A stretch of 64,000 nucleotides of DNA from Flavobacteriales bacterium UBA7468 (GTDB taxonomy: Bacteria > Bacteroidota > Bacteroidia > Flavobacteriales_D > Crocinitomicaceae): assembly GCA_002478565.1 (NCBI GenBank), contig DLPC01000018.1, positions 1 to 64,000 of the forward strand, in the 5' to 3' direction. A model generated the notes under the pieces. That model made no database searches, was not told the origin of the DNA, and was given only the letters and a program-made list of their open reading frames with translations. How positions within the stretch are numbered: the stretch's first letter is position 1; the number at the start of each line of letters is the position of its first letter. A program made the translations under genes and the position numbers. Positions 8,696 through 18,104 of the stretch are shown piece by piece.

Positions 8696-10513
8696 ATGGA
8701 TCGCAATTCAACCATTGGCCTTGTCCTCATTGGTCTGATCATCACGGTTTTTTCCGTTATGAATCAACCCTCAGAAGCAGAATTAAAGGCTGCCCAACAA
8801 AAAGAGGCAACCGTAGCGCAGAAAAAAGCGGTAAAGAAAAAAAACGCCGTTGCACCCATTCCGGCTAACCAAGCAACCGCTACAACAAAAATTGCTGCTA
8901 AAGGCAGTATTTCAAAAATTGAAAACGACAAGCTCCTCATTGAACTCAATTCCAAAGGAGGTATCGTTTCAGCTGTCTATTTGAAAAACTATAAATCCTA
9001 CAAAGACTTTGACGCCAAAAAAGATGCTGCGCTCTGTTTATTTAAAGAAGGTGATGCCTATAATCAATTGATTCTAAGCAGCACCAGAGGAAAGCTCTTT
9101 ACGAAGAACTATTTATTTGAGTTGGTATCTAAAACGGCTAATAGTGCAGTTTTTGAGGCAAAGTTTGCACAAGGCACCATCAGACAATCCTACAAATTGA
9201 ATGAAGGACATGACCTCGACTACACCGTTGAAATCCTGGACAACAAAGGCTTTATCCTAGACAACACTTTATTAAATTGGAAAGCAGACTTACGCAAAAC
9301 AGAACGCCTGTTTTCAGAGCAACGCCGCGTATCAACAATTTGTTATGAGCAAACTGAAAATGGCCTAGACTACCTCAGTGAAACTGCTAGCGAAGCCAAA
9401 AAAGCAGAGGAAGACATCAAATGGGTGGCCTTCAAGCAGAGCTATTTCTCTTCAATCTTAAAACCAGAACAAGCATTTCAAGCAAACGGCACTAAATTTT
9501 ATATCCAAAACTTCAAGGAAGGTCATCCGCAAGCCTGGACACACCTCAAAGGCTATAGCGCAAACCTCGCCCTTAATTTTCAGGATAATAAAGCCAAATT
9601 CAATTGGTTTTTTGGCCCCAATGATTTTGAGGTCTTGAAGAGCTACGATAGTGGCTATGACGACATCCTCAATTTTGGCTGGGGACTTTTCCGCTGGATC
9701 AATTTATATGCCGTACAACCCATCTTCAATTTACTAGTTGACAACGGTATGGCAGTGGGTTGGGCTATTTTAGTCCTGACACTGATCATCAAAACCATTT
9801 TGATGCCAGTTCAATGGAAAATGTTTGTTTCGTCGGTTAAGATGCGCATTCTCAAACCTGAAGTAGATGCCCTTACCGCCAAGTACCCGAAACAAGAAGA
9901 TGCCATGAAAAAGCAAATGGAAATGATGGCACTTTACCGTGAATCTGGTGCGAGCCCGTTAGCTGGTTGTTTACCGATGCTCTTACAGATGCCTATTCTA
10001 TTAGCTGTATTCCGCTTTTTCCCGGCTGCGTTTGAATTGCGTCAAAAAGGCTTTTTATGGGCCGAAGACCTCAGTTCTTTTGACTCCATCCTCGACTTCA
10101 GTTTCCACATTCCTTTCTACGGCGACCACATTTCCCTATTCACCTTACTCATGGCCGGCACAACCCTCGCTTACACCTACATGAACAGTGGCAACATGCA
10201 AACACCACAACAACCAGGAATGCCTGATATGCGCGTGATCATGTATATCTTCCCTTTCATGATGATTTTCTTCTTTAATAACTATTCTGCAGGTCTCAGT
10301 TATTACTACTTCATTTCAACATTACTTTCCATTTTAATGATGGTGGCCATCAAACGCTTCTTTGTTGACGAAGAAAAACTCAAAGTCAAAATGGCTGAGC
10401 GCAAAGCAAATAGCGCTGCAAACCCAAAGGCAAAGAAAAAATCGCGTTTCCAAGAAAAACTCGAGGAAATGCAACGCCAACAACAAGAAATGCTTAAAAA
10501 CCGCAAAAAATAA
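8696..10513 (+). CDS. yidC: Membrane protein insertase YidC
   Basis: A 605-residue inner-membrane insertase that helps proteins enter and fold in the membrane, alone or with SecYEG. It has a first membrane segment at about residues 6-22, a large periplasmic beta-sandwich domain (about 75-340) and the conserved five-helix core at the C-terminal side, with [21 protein letters not shown] and [12 protein letters not shown]. The end is strongly basic and glutamine-rich, as in ribosome-binding YidC tails. It sits directly after pyrG, an arrangement I recall as common in Flavobacteriales. Length is as expected for Gram-negative YidC. Confidence 0.97.
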   Translation: MDRNSTIGLVLIGLIITVFSVMNQPSEAELKAAQQKEATVAQKKAVKKKNAVAPIPANQATATTKIAAKGSISKIENDKLLIELNSKGGIVSAVYLKNYKSYKDFDAKKDAALCLFKEGDAYNQLILSSTRGKLFTKNYLFELVSKTANSAVFEAKFAQGTIRQSYKLNEGHDLDYTVEILDNKGFILDNTLLNWKADLRKTERLFSEQRRVSTICYEQTENGLDYLSETASEAKKAEEDIKWVAFKQSYFSSILKPEQAFQANGTKFYIQNFKEGHPQAWTHLKGYSANLALNFQDNKAKFNWFFGPNDFEVLKSYDSGYDDILNFGWGLFRWINLYAVQPIFNLLVDNGMAVGWAILVLTLIIKTILMPVQWKMFVSSVKMRILKPEVDALTAKYPKQEDAMKKQMEMMALYRESGASPLAGCLPMLLQMPILLAVFRFFPAAFELRQKGFLWAEDLSSFDSILDFSFHIPFYGDHISLFTLLMAGTTLAYTYMNSGNMQTPQQPGMPDMRVIMYIFPFMMIFFFNNYSAGLSYYYFISTLLSILMMVAIKRFFVDEEKLKVKMAERKANSAANPKAKKKSRFQEKLEEMQRQQQEMLKNRKK

Positions 10514-10517
10514 ACCC

Positions 10518-11174
10518 ATGAAATTTTTTATCGATACTGCAAACCTCAATGAAATCAAAGAAGCCCACGATATGGGTATTTTGGATGGCGTAACTACGAA
10601 TCCATCATTGATGGCCAAAGAAGGCATTACAGGCCAAGAAAACATCCTACAACACTACGTTAACATTTGCAATATTGTAGATGGGCCAGTGAGTGCTGAA
10701 GTCATTGCAACAGATTTTGAAGGAATGGTCAAAGAAGGTGAAGTTTTGGCGGCCTTACACAAAAACATTGTAGTTAAAATTCCGATGATTGCTGAAGGCT
10801 TAAAGGCTATCAAGTATTTCTCTCAAAAAGGAATCCGCACAAACTGTACCCTTATTTTTTCTGCGGGTCAAGCGTTGGTTGCTGCCAAAGCTGGAGCTAC
10901 TTATATTTCTCCATTTTTAGGTCGTCTGGACGACGTTTCTACTGACGGCTTACAATTGATCGAGCAAATCCGTTTGATCTATGACAACTATGCTTTTGAT
11001 ACTGAAATTTTAGCGGCTTCTGTGCGTCACCCAATGCATATCATCAACTGTGCAAGCATTGGTGCTGATGTCATGACTGGCCCACTTTCTGCGATCAAGG
11101 CATTGGTAAAACATCCTTTAACAGATATAGGTCTTCAACAGTTTTTAGCAGACCACGCCAAAGGGAACAAATAA
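10518..11174 (+). CDS. Transaldolase / fructose-6-phosphate-aldolase-like protein
   Basis: A 218-residue member of the short transaldolase (MipB/TalC) subfamily. It transfers or cleaves dihydroxyacetone units between sugar phosphates in the pentose phosphate pathway. The start at 10518 ([10 protein letters not shown]) is the conserved beginning; longer in-frame extensions run into yidC and are not real. D6 and N-terminal [14 protein letters not shown] (24-31), the Schiff-base lysine K87 in [18 protein letters not shown] and SPFLGRLDD are all present. It lies 4 bp after yidC. Transaldolase versus true fructose-6-phosphate aldolase cannot be decided from sequence alone. Confidence 0.93.
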   Translation: MKFFIDTANLNEIKEAHDMGILDGVTTNPSLMAKEGITGQENILQHYVNICNIVDGPVSAEVIATDFEGMVKEGEVLAALHKNIVVKIPMIAEGLKAIKYFSQKGIRTNCTLIFSAGQALVAAKAGATYISPFLGRLDDVSTDGLQLIEQIRLIYDNYAFDTEILAASVRHPMHIINCASIGADVMTGPLSAIKALVKHPLTDIGLQQFLADHAKGNK

Positions 11175-11177
11175 TTC

Positions 11178-11642
11178 ATGTTACCCAAAGAAGAACGCAA
11201 GGCATGGAATGAAGCATTTTGGGCTGGTTTCAAAGCTCACATGCGTGCTTGTCTTTCCTCTTCTGGCAAACGTGTCAATTGGCTTAACTACCCAACCCAA
11301 GTAAAAAATACCTATTTACGCTTGGTTTGCGATGGCAAGCAAGTCGCTATTTGTTACGACATCCAATTTAAAGACCCCGGGATTCAAGCCATTTTTTGGG
11401 AACAACTCACTGAATTAAAGGTTGTTTTGCAGAGCAATATGTCCATTCCAACCTTCTGGGAACCTCAGTATGTGAACAATGAAGGGCAAACCATTGGCCG
11501 AATTTTTTGGTGCTTAGAGGGTGCTAATTTATACAACCAACAAAATTGGCCACAAATTTATGCCTTCTTCAAGAAACATCTTCGTGAGTTCGACGTCTTC
11601 TATCAAGAGTTCAACGAAATTCTTATCACACTCGTTGACTAA
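11178..11642 (+). CDS. DUF4268-like protein
   Basis: A 154-residue soluble protein with no signal peptide or membrane segment. The spacing of aromatic and charged residues (INW-like VNWLNYP, YLRLVCDGKQVAICYDIQFKD, and a C-terminal NWPQIYAFFKKHLREFDVF) resembles DUF4268, a domain that is often attached to nuclease-like or restriction-associated proteins but here stands alone. It follows the transaldolase by 3 bp and is probably in the same transcript. Its molecular function is unknown. Confidence 0.65.
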   Translation: MLPKEERKAWNEAFWAGFKAHMRACLSSSGKRVNWLNYPTQVKNTYLRLVCDGKQVAICYDIQFKDPGIQAIFWEQLTELKVVLQSNMSIPTFWEPQYVNNEGQTIGRIFWCLEGANLYNQQNWPQIYAFFKKHLREFDVFYQEFNEILITLVD

Positions 11643-11663
11643 CACTTTTATTATCTTTACGAC

Positions 11664-12464
11664 ATGATCCATCGCTATTTGCTTTTCATCCTACTTTTGA
11701 GTAACCTGAGTGTTTTTGCTCAGACAGCGCTTCTCAATACCAATTTTCAAAACGGTATGCCGAGTAACTACACCTTACTCAACCTAGATAACCAAGCACC
11801 TGCCCTAGGAATGGAGCTTTTTGCCAGCGGCTGGATCACCACCACTGACCCTGAAAACCCACTAGATACCGTAGCCGCTGCTAGTTCCTATTTCTTAAAT
11901 GCCGATACCGCAAACCGTTGGTTGATTACGCCAGTTCTTACACTCGGAAGTTTTGGCAATTACTTGAGTTGGGAAGCAAAATCTCATGATCCCTCCTACC
12001 CTGACGACTACCTCGTTTTGGTATCAACTACCAATACAGATCCGGCCTCTTTTACTGATACTATTGGCAATGTCAATGAAGAAAACTTCGACTGGACTTA
12101 CCGAGAAGTTAATCTCAGTGAACAAGGCTACAATGATTCTACTATTTATGTGGCATTCGTCTTGCGTGGTGTTGATAATTACATTTTATATTTGGACGAC
12201 ATCAAAGTCATGATAGACGACCCAGTCAGTACTCAAAATCTGACTCAAAATTGGCTACAAATCCATCCGAATCCTTGTACAGATCAATTGCAATTGAAAG
12301 AAGTCGAAGGTTTTACAGAAGTTCGAATCTATGATTTATTTGGGCATTTAATCTTGAGTTGCGCTCAAACGGCAATTGATACTCAAAATTTGTTACCAGG
12401 CACTTATTTCATTGAAGTGAGCGCCAACGGAAATACCGCACGCCAACGCTTTCAAAAAATCTGA
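11664..12464 (+). CDS. T9SS-secreted protein with jelly-roll (choice-of-anchor J-like) domain
   Basis: A 266-residue exported protein. The signal peptide covers about residues 1-19 (cleaved after FAQ). Residues 20-190 resemble the cleaved-adhesin/choice-of-anchor J jelly roll: the pattern LNTNFQNGMPSNYTLLNLD, then SGWIT, then WLITPVLTL, and ending in YLDDIKV. The last 70 residues are a type A T9SS sorting domain, starting IHPNPCTDQL and containing VRIYDLFGHLI and LPGTYFIEV. It would be secreted through the outer membrane by the type IX system. A TATCTTTA box lies just before the start, so it may have its own promoter. The HD-domain gene overlaps its stop codon. Confidence 0.85.
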   Translation: MIHRYLLFILLLSNLSVFAQTALLNTNFQNGMPSNYTLLNLDNQAPALGMELFASGWITTTDPENPLDTVAAASSYFLNADTANRWLITPVLTLGSFGNYLSWEAKSHDPSYPDDYLVLVSTTNTDPASFTDTIGNVNEENFDWTYREVNLSEQGYNDSTIYVAFVLRGVDNYILYLDDIKVMIDDPVSTQNLTQNWLQIHPNPCTDQLQLKEVEGFTEVRIYDLFGHLILSCAQTAIDTQNLLPGTYFIEVSANGNTARQRFQKI

Positions 12465-13102
12465 TGAACAAGCTTCTTGAAAAAGTTGAGCTTCATGTTA
12501 AAGCACAATTCATAGGACAAGAAGGAAGCCATGATTGGCAGCATATTGACCGTGTGAGGCGAACTGCTCTTGGACTTCAAAAGCAAGAAGGTGGTGATCC
12601 ATTGGTCATTGAATTAGCTGCACTACTTCACGATATTTCAGATCACAAATACAATGGTGGCGATTTTGAGGAGGGTCAAAAAGTTGTTCTAAAACTGCTA
12701 TCACAATTTGACTGTCCTGAAGAATTAGCTATCAAAGTAGCTGCGGTGGTTTCGGTGGTCTCCTTTAAAGGTGCGCTTGTCATGGACAGCCCTACTTCAC
12801 TCGAGGGTCAAATTGTTCGGGATGCCGATCGACTAGATGCAATTGGCGCCATCGGAATTGCACGTGCTTTTGCCTATGGTGGTAGCAGAAATAGAGCACT
12901 CTATCTTCCGGAAGTCCAACCTACGCTACATAACAGCAAAGAAGCTTATGCCCAAGATCAAGGACATACAATCAATCATTTTTACGAAAAATTACTCTTG
13001 CTCAAAGACCGCATGGAAACAGAAAGTGCTCAAAAGCTTGCCAACGAGCGCCATGCATTCATGCTGCAGTTTTTAAAGCAATTTAAAGCTGAATGGTCCT
13101 GA
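12464..13102 (+). CDS. HD-domain phosphohydrolase
   Basis: A 212-residue metal-dependent phosphohydrolase of the HD superfamily, YedJ/YpgQ-like. The ligands are visible as H27 in the HDWQHIDRV motif, H56-D57 in LLHDISD and the later Asp in VRDADRLDAIGAIG. Some relatives hydrolyse nucleoside triphosphates. The start codon overlaps the preceding stop codon (TGATG), which implies translational coupling to the secreted protein upstream, although a shared function is not obvious. Its 3' end overlaps the convergent GSCFA gene by 20 bp. The substrate is not determined. Confidence 0.88.
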   Translation: MNKLLEKVELHVKAQFIGQEGSHDWQHIDRVRRTALGLQKQEGGDPLVIELAALLHDISDHKYNGGDFEEGQKVVLKLLSQFDCPEELAIKVAAVVSVVSFKGALVMDSPTSLEGQIVRDADRLDAIGAIGIARAFAYGGSRNRALYLPEVQPTLHNSKEAYAQDQGHTINHFYEKLLLLKDRMETESAQKLANERHAFMLQFLKQFKAEWS

Positions 13103-14021
13103 ATTGAGGGTGTTTTATGAAAAATTCCTCTTTTTGATTGTGTAAATGCTTGCGATAAATTGCCGCGCTTTTACTTTCCGGATACATAATACGGTGCTTC
13201 ATTGCTAGCTGCAAGGCGTCCCAATCTTTGAGAACTAATTGCGTAGCTGGTTCTAGGTGATTGCGCTTGAAGAAATCCCAAACATATGCAGTTGCTTTGG
13301 CATTCGGATGTATCCCATCTTCTTTAAAAAAAGAATAATCTCGCAATTGATCATTAACCAATTCATAGGCAGGGAAATAAAAACAATTGCTAATGGCCGT
13401 GAGTTGTTCAACCAATAGAAACAAACGGGCTTTACTGAGGTTGTTTTCATGTAAGCCATCTTTGCTGTGCCTTACTGGACTTACAGTAAAAATCAATTTT
13501 ATTTCAGGATTAAGCGATTTAATTTGCCCTATAAGTGCTTTCCAAACTTGGCACATTTCTTCAACACTTGTGTTTTCTTTGGAAAATTTGTCAGCTGGAA
13601 ATTTATGACAATTGGCTACGATTTGTTGGTCCTCAAGCAGCTTGTAGGCCCACGACGTACCGAAGGTCACCATCAAATGAGTGCTTTCAGAGATACATTT
13701 AAAAAGTTTCTTTCGAAGTTGTTTTAATTTGAGCTGCAGTTCTTGTTCTGTTAAGGCATAAACACTTCCCGATAAATCCCAACTGAGCCAAATATCCTCT
13801 CTTTGTATACTACGCAATTGCTTGTTTTCATTTAACGCCCATTCCAATAAATGAGCCAACGCCAACGGATGAAAAATAGTACCTCCAGGATTGATCGTAG
13901 CTTGAAAGCCATTTTGAACAAATTGATGCCCAATTTCATCTGAAAAACAACTACCTAGCAACAAAATGGAGGCCTCGTGCGTCAGTGGATCCGAAAATTT
14001 TTGCTGACTCATTTCCAACAT
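13083..14021 (-). CDS. GSCFA-domain (SGNH-hydrolase-like) protein
   Basis: A 312-residue protein of the GSCFA family, a branch of GDSL/SGNH esterases. The naming motif GSCFSDEIG is at residues 23-31 with the predicted nucleophile S24, and the catalytic DGIHPN motif lies in the C-terminal half. No signal peptide is seen, so it is probably cytoplasmic. It follows recN by 3 bp on the same strand and converges on the HD gene. An internal ATG at codon 4 (14012) could be the true start. Natural substrate is unknown; related proteins act on acyl or acetyl esters. Confidence 0.85.
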   Translation of the reverse strand: MLEMSQQKFSDPLTHEASILLLGSCFSDEIGHQFVQNGFQATINPGGTIFHPLALAHLLEWALNENKQLRSIQREDIWLSWDLSGSVYALTEQELQLKLKQLRKKLFKCISESTHLMVTFGTSWAYKLLEDQQIVANCHKFPADKFSKENTSVEEMCQVWKALIGQIKSLNPEIKLIFTVSPVRHSKDGLHENNLSKARLFLLVEQLTAISNCFYFPAYELVNDQLRDYSFFKEDGIHPNAKATAYVWDFFKRNHLEPATQLVLKDWDALQLAMKHRIMYPESKSAAIYRKHLHNQKEEFFIKHPQFRTIQL

Positions 14022-14024
14022 AAT

Positions 14025-15668
14025 TTACTGGGCTAAAAGATTGTCGGCGTGTTGCAAAGCAGCATCGGAAATTTGTTCTCCACTCATTAAACGAGCAATT
14101 TCTATGCGTCGTTCAGGTAAGTTTAGGGTTGATACAGATGTGATCATGCGGTCCGCAACTAGTTCTTTGCTGACCTTGAAATGATGTGCTGCTTTGGCAG
14201 CTACTTGTGGCAAATGCGTGATGGCCAAGCACTGTCCGTTCTTTGACATCTCCTGCAATAGACTCGCCATTTTCAGAGCAACTTCTCCGGAAACGCCCGT
14301 ATCGATTTCGTCAAAAATGATGGTTGGCAAGGCTTTTTTCTCAGAAACCATTTGTTGTAGTGCCAACATTAAACGCGAAAGTTCACCACCACTTGCTGCT
14401 TTTTCAACCGCCAGGGGCTGATGACCTAGGTTAGCAGAGAACAGCAATTGAATTTGGGTATAGCCATTTAATTGAAGTTCAGCAGTTTGATTGAGTTGAA
14501 AAGTAAGGGTTGTATGTGGCAACTTGAGCCCATGGAGTATTTTTTGGAGTCGCTCACTGATACCTGGGGCTCCAGAAGATCTTTTGAGATGTAACTCAGT
14601 TGCGAGTTGTTCAATTGTAGTTCTAAAACGAGCTATTTCTTGATCAAGTTGTGTCAGTTCATGGGATAAGTCTTGGAGGTTACCCACCTTTGAGGAGAGG
14701 TCCTCATAAACTTTTCTCAGTTCTGAAACATTTAAAGCACGGTGTTTCAATAGACACGTGTTGAGCTGATCTTGCCACTGCAGCAGTTGTTGATGTTGTG
14801 AAACATCGAGTTCTGTAGCAGAAAAAGAAGCGGCATCGCGTGCCAATTCTTTGATTTCAATGAGCATGGCCGAAAGCCTTTCATAATATTGCTGAAGAGC
14901 TGGGTCAATTTGCCGAGGTTTTTCTAGCTCTTGCTTAAGGCGATAAAGCTGATCGTAAACTCCATTTTCTTGCAACAAGCTCTCCACACCAGCATAAGCC
15001 AATTGTAGTTGTTCGCCGTATTCAAAGCGGTCGAGGTCTTGGTCTAGTGTTTCAAGCGCTGGGTCATGTAAACGCAAGGCTTCGAGTTCTTGCAACATGA
15101 AAGCATTGTAATCTTGCTGTTGTTGCAATTGAGCCAATTCTTGTGCTTTCTGAAGTCTGAGATCTAATAAATGTGTATAGTGCAGGAATTCTTTTTCGTA
15201 GGTATTGCGTTCTTGCTCGAGGCCTAGTAAAACATCGAGCAAATGAAGCTGGTAACTCTTGGATTTGAGTTCTAGCGTGTTGTATTGGGAGTGTATTTGA
15301 ATAAACTGCTCTGTTAACGATTTCAATACGGCTAACTGCACTGGTGTATCGTTGATAAAGGCCCGAGACTTTCCTTCAGAAAGCACCTCTCGGCGGATGA
15401 TACTCTGGGCTTCAAAATCTAGCTCGTGGTGCTCAAAAAATGGTTTGAATGATGTTGGAACTGAAAAAGAGGCCTCGACAATTGCTTTTTTGGCGCCAGG
15501 TGCGATGATTTTAAGATCTGCGCGTTCACCAAGAATCAAATTGGTTGCTGCTAGGATGATGGACTTACCCGAACCGGTTTCACCAGTTAGAACACTGAAT
15601 CCACGATTGAAGTGCAGGGTGACATCATCAATGAGCGCGAAATTTTGAATGCGCAGGTAGAGCAACAT
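14025..15668 (-). CDS. recN: DNA repair protein RecN
   Basis: A 547-residue SMC-like ATPase that acts early in double-strand-break repair. Walker A GETGSGKS is at residues 30-37, two long coiled-coil arms fill the middle (about 150-360), and the C-terminal lobe has the ABC signature ASGGELSRLMLAL and Walker B TIIFDEIDTGVSG. Length is normal for RecN. It overlaps the DUF4835 gene by one base and precedes the GSCFA gene by 3 bp, so it belongs to the coaBC-DUF4835-recN run. Confidence 0.96.
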   Translation of the reverse strand: MLLYLRIQNFALIDDVTLHFNRGFSVLTGETGSGKSIILAATNLILGERADLKIIAPGAKKAIVEASFSVPTSFKPFFEHHELDFEAQSIIRREVLSEGKSRAFINDTPVQLAVLKSLTEQFIQIHSQYNTLELKSKSYQLHLLDVLLGLEQERNTYEKEFLHYTHLLDLRLQKAQELAQLQQQQDYNAFMLQELEALRLHDPALETLDQDLDRFEYGEQLQLAYAGVESLLQENGVYDQLYRLKQELEKPRQIDPALQQYYERLSAMLIEIKELARDAASFSATELDVSQHQQLLQWQDQLNTCLLKHRALNVSELRKVYEDLSSKVGNLQDLSHELTQLDQEIARFRTTIEQLATELHLKRSSGAPGISERLQKILHGLKLPHTTLTFQLNQTAELQLNGYTQIQLLFSANLGHQPLAVEKAASGGELSRLMLALQQMVSEKKALPTIIFDEIDTGVSGEVALKMASLLQEMSKNGQCLAITHLPQVAAKAAHHFKVSKELVADRMITSVSTLNLPERRIEIARLMSGEQISDAALQHADNLLAQ

Positions 15669-16585
15669 TATTCAAGGATTGAATTATAACGAGTTGCGTT
15701 TGCTGGATCTAGTTTTTTAAGCAAGTTCACGAGGTCTTGCTTTTCTTTCAGTTCTGAATCTGAAAAAATATTCTTGAGTTCAGTAGTTTTACCGAATAAA
15801 AAACTGACGATATTAACGGTGTTAGGGCGCGTAGCCATGATTGGCGTCAGTAGGTTCAATGCCGCAACTATAGACTTTTTCCCTTCGGCTTTTTTATCGT
15901 AAAGTTGGTCTAGCCCTTGACGGTGATACATATAAAGACAAGTACGGTAAGGCTCAAAAACAGGCTGCAGCATGTTGTCTACAAGATAAAAGCGATTGCG
16001 CTTGCTACTTTCAGAAGATTTCCAACCTGGAGCTCCGCCGGTTTGAGCGAGTGTTACGATTTGCTGTGCCTCTTGAAAATAAGGCGTACCTCCTTTTGGC
16101 GAGAAAGAGTCGTAGTCCATGCCGATGATAAAATAGGCGTAGAAAGCTAAAATGGAAGTAAGGTTATCGCGGTATTGATTTGGGACATAATTTAAGACGG
16201 CTCCTCTTGAAAAACCTGCCTGGAAGTTTTCGTCTTGAAAATTGAAAAGTGTTGAATTGTAATTGCTATTGAAGGCGGGTCTTACGCTTGAAACCTGGAT
16301 ATCGCCTTTGTAAGCACCTGTAGAAGGAATTTCGCGGATCTGAATTTGAATATTACAATTGATGCGCTCTTCGGTCTTAAATTTATCTTTGGTCCAGGCT
16401 GTGTTGTTCATGATCTCAGTGATGCTTTGCTTCATCTGATTGATGATTTCTTGCTCTGTTGAACTGACTTCAACTTTTGCATCCACCACGATATTTACCT
16501 GGCAATTGAGTTCTTGGCCCTGCACTAAACTTGAAAAACAAGTTAAAAACAATACAATTAGACTATTTTTCATGTGTTTTTTCAT
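15668..16585 (-). CDS. DUF4835 family exported protein (T9SS-linked)
   Basis: A 305-residue exported protein. The signal peptide (about 1-23, ending VQGQ) precedes a domain opening with LNCQVNI and containing the typical YRDNLTSILAFYAYFIIGMDYDSF segment of DUF4835. I recall this family being named PorD, a T9SS-associated protein, in newer annotation, but cannot confirm it here. It sits between coaBC and recN, an order conserved in Bacteroidota. The start overlaps the end of coaBC by 23 bp; the internal ATG at codon 5 (16573) is an alternative. Location is probably periplasmic or outer membrane. Confidence 0.85.
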   Translation of the reverse strand: MKKHMKNSLIVLFLTCFSSLVQGQELNCQVNIVVDAKVEVSSTEQEIINQMKQSITEIMNNTAWTKDKFKTEERINCNIQIQIREIPSTGAYKGDIQVSSVRPAFNSNYNSTLFNFQDENFQAGFSRGAVLNYVPNQYRDNLTSILAFYAYFIIGMDYDSFSPKGGTPYFQEAQQIVTLAQTGGAPGWKSSESSKRNRFYLVDNMLQPVFEPYRTCLYMYHRQGLDQLYDKKAEGKKSIVAALNLLTPIMATRPNTVNIVSFLFGKTTELKNIFSDSELKEKQDLVNLLKKLDPANATRYNSILE

Positions 16586-17771
16586 CGAGTATTTCTAACA
16601 AAGCTTGAGCGGCCGCTAACTTTGACATTAATGGCAAAGCAATTGTTTGACCTTTAGCTCCGAAGATAGTAATAATATTAGTTGAAGCGCCAAAACCACT
16701 GATGCCTTCTTGAGGCGTATTGAGCACAATATAATCTAGTTTTTTGGCACTCAGTTTCTTTAACGCATTTTCTTGCTGATTATTTGTTTCAAGTGCAAAT
16801 CCGACTACTATTTGATTTGTTTTATTGGCTGAAGCCCAAGCCAAAATATCTGGATTCTTGAGTAGCGCTAAACTCAACTGTTCTTCTTGTTTCTTGATTT
16901 TTGTACTTGAAACCTGAGCTGGGCGGTAATCTGCCACGGCAGCGGTAAAAATACCGAGATCTGTTTGCGCCCAATGCGCTTGAACTTCCGACATCATGTC
17001 ATCGGCACTTTGCACATCTATTCGGGTGAGCTTTGGATGCCACAAACTCAATTGAGTTGGGCCTGTGATCAAAATCACTTCATGCCCTTTTTGCAGTGCC
17101 GCCTGCGCCAAAGCAAAGCCCATGGCTCCGGTAGAGTGATTAGAAATATAACGGACTGGGTCAAGGTGCTCAAGGGTTGGCCCTGCTGTTATGAGTATTT
17201 TTTGTTGCGCAGACTTGGCTTCATTTTTTTTCTGAACAAAAAAATCAGCTACAAATTGACAGATGTTTTCAGGTTCTTCCATCCTGCCCTGCCCTTCTAA
17301 ACCACTAGCTAATGCACCGAAAGTGGCCGGGATAATGTGTAGGTTATCCTTTTGGAGTGTTGCCAAATTTCTTTTGAAACTTGGATGCTGATACATATCG
17401 AGGTCCATCGCTGGGGCGATGATACACGGGCATTTGAGCGATAAGTAACAGGCTAGTAATAGGTTGTCACAGCCACCATTGGCCATTTTTGAAATGGAGT
17501 TAGCTGTTGCTGGAGCAATGAGCATGACATCGGCCCACAATGCGAGCTCAACGTGGTTGGTCCATTGCCCAGTTTCTTTATTCCAAAATTCTATATGAAC
17601 TGGATTTTCGGACAGCGTTGCCAGTACGAGCGGACTGATAAATGAAGAAGCGGATGGGGTCAGCACACAACGGACTTCTGCCCCACTCTTTTTAAGCAGA
17701 CGAACTAAGGAGGCTGTTTTGTAGGCGGCAATACCTCCTGTAATACCAAGAAGGATGCGCTTACCAAACAT
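16563..17771 (-). CDS. coaBC: Bifunctional phosphopantothenoylcysteine decarboxylase / phosphopantothenate-cysteine ligase
   Basis: A 402-residue enzyme performing two consecutive steps of coenzyme A synthesis. The N-terminal flavoprotein CoaC domain (1-180) has the FMN-binding opening ILLGITGGIAAYK, the substrate loop ATANSISKMANGGCDNLL and the APAMDLDMY motif. The CoaB domain (about 190-400) starts ITAGPTLEHLDPVRYISNHS and contains TGAMGFALA. Length is standard for the fused form. It follows rpoZ by 2 bp and overlaps the next gene, consistent with one transcript. Confidence 0.97.
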   Translation of the reverse strand: MFGKRILLGITGGIAAYKTASLVRLLKKSGAEVRCVLTPSASSFISPLVLATLSENPVHIEFWNKETGQWTNHVELALWADVMLIAPATANSISKMANGGCDNLLLACYLSLKCPCIIAPAMDLDMYQHPSFKRNLATLQKDNLHIIPATFGALASGLEGQGRMEEPENICQFVADFFVQKKNEAKSAQQKILITAGPTLEHLDPVRYISNHSTGAMGFALAQAALQKGHEVILITGPTQLSLWHPKLTRIDVQSADDMMSEVQAHWAQTDLGIFTAAVADYRPAQVSSTKIKKQEEQLSLALLKNPDILAWASANKTNQIVVGFALETNNQQENALKKLSAKKLDYIVLNTPQEGISGFGASTNIITIFGAKGQTIALPLMSKLAAAQALLEILDEKTHEK

Positions 17772-17773
17772 TT

Positions 17774-18097
17774 TTATTGCAAGGCCTCAGGTTTGCGGAG
17801 GTAGATTTTTTCTTCGAGCAACTCTTCCATGGCAATAGCCGTTGGCTTTGGCATCTTTTCGTAATGCTTCGAGATTTCAATTTGCTCGCGGTTTTCAAAA
17901 ATCTCTTCGAGGTTGTCAGTGTGCGTTGCAAATTCTTGCAATTTCTGAGTCAATTCCTCTTTGAGTTCAGTAGAAATTTGATTGGCTCTTTTTGAGATAG
18001 CCACCAAAGATTCGTAGATATTACCGGTTTTTTCTTCAACTAAGATGGTGTCACGGGTAACGGTAGTACGTTCTGCTGTTGTGTTTTTGAAACTCAT
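17774..18097 (-). CDS. rpoZ: RNA polymerase omega subunit (Bacteroidota type)
   Basis: A 107-residue protein starting at 18097 (MSFKNTTAERTTVTRD). A longer frame reaching 18130 would run into bamD and is not favoured. The core TGNIYESLVAISKRANQIS matches the omega helix region with its ALxRARQI-like motif, and the C-terminal part KPTAIAMEELLEEKIYLR is the second conserved patch. Omega helps assemble and stabilise RNA polymerase. It lies between bamD and coaBC, the expected neighbours in this phylum, and omega preceding coaBC is a widespread arrangement. Confidence 0.85.
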   Translation of the reverse strand: MSFKNTTAERTTVTRDTILVEEKTGNIYESLVAISKRANQISTELKEELTQKLQEFATHTDNLEEIFENREQIEISKHYEKMPKPTAIAMEELLEEKIYLRKPEALQ

Positions 18098-18104
18098 GTG
18101 TGTT

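Noticed and set aside
10362..10517. N-terminal extension of the transaldolase gene
   Set aside because: The extension overlaps yidC in another frame and is very basic; the conserved transaldolase start MKFFIDTA is at 10518.
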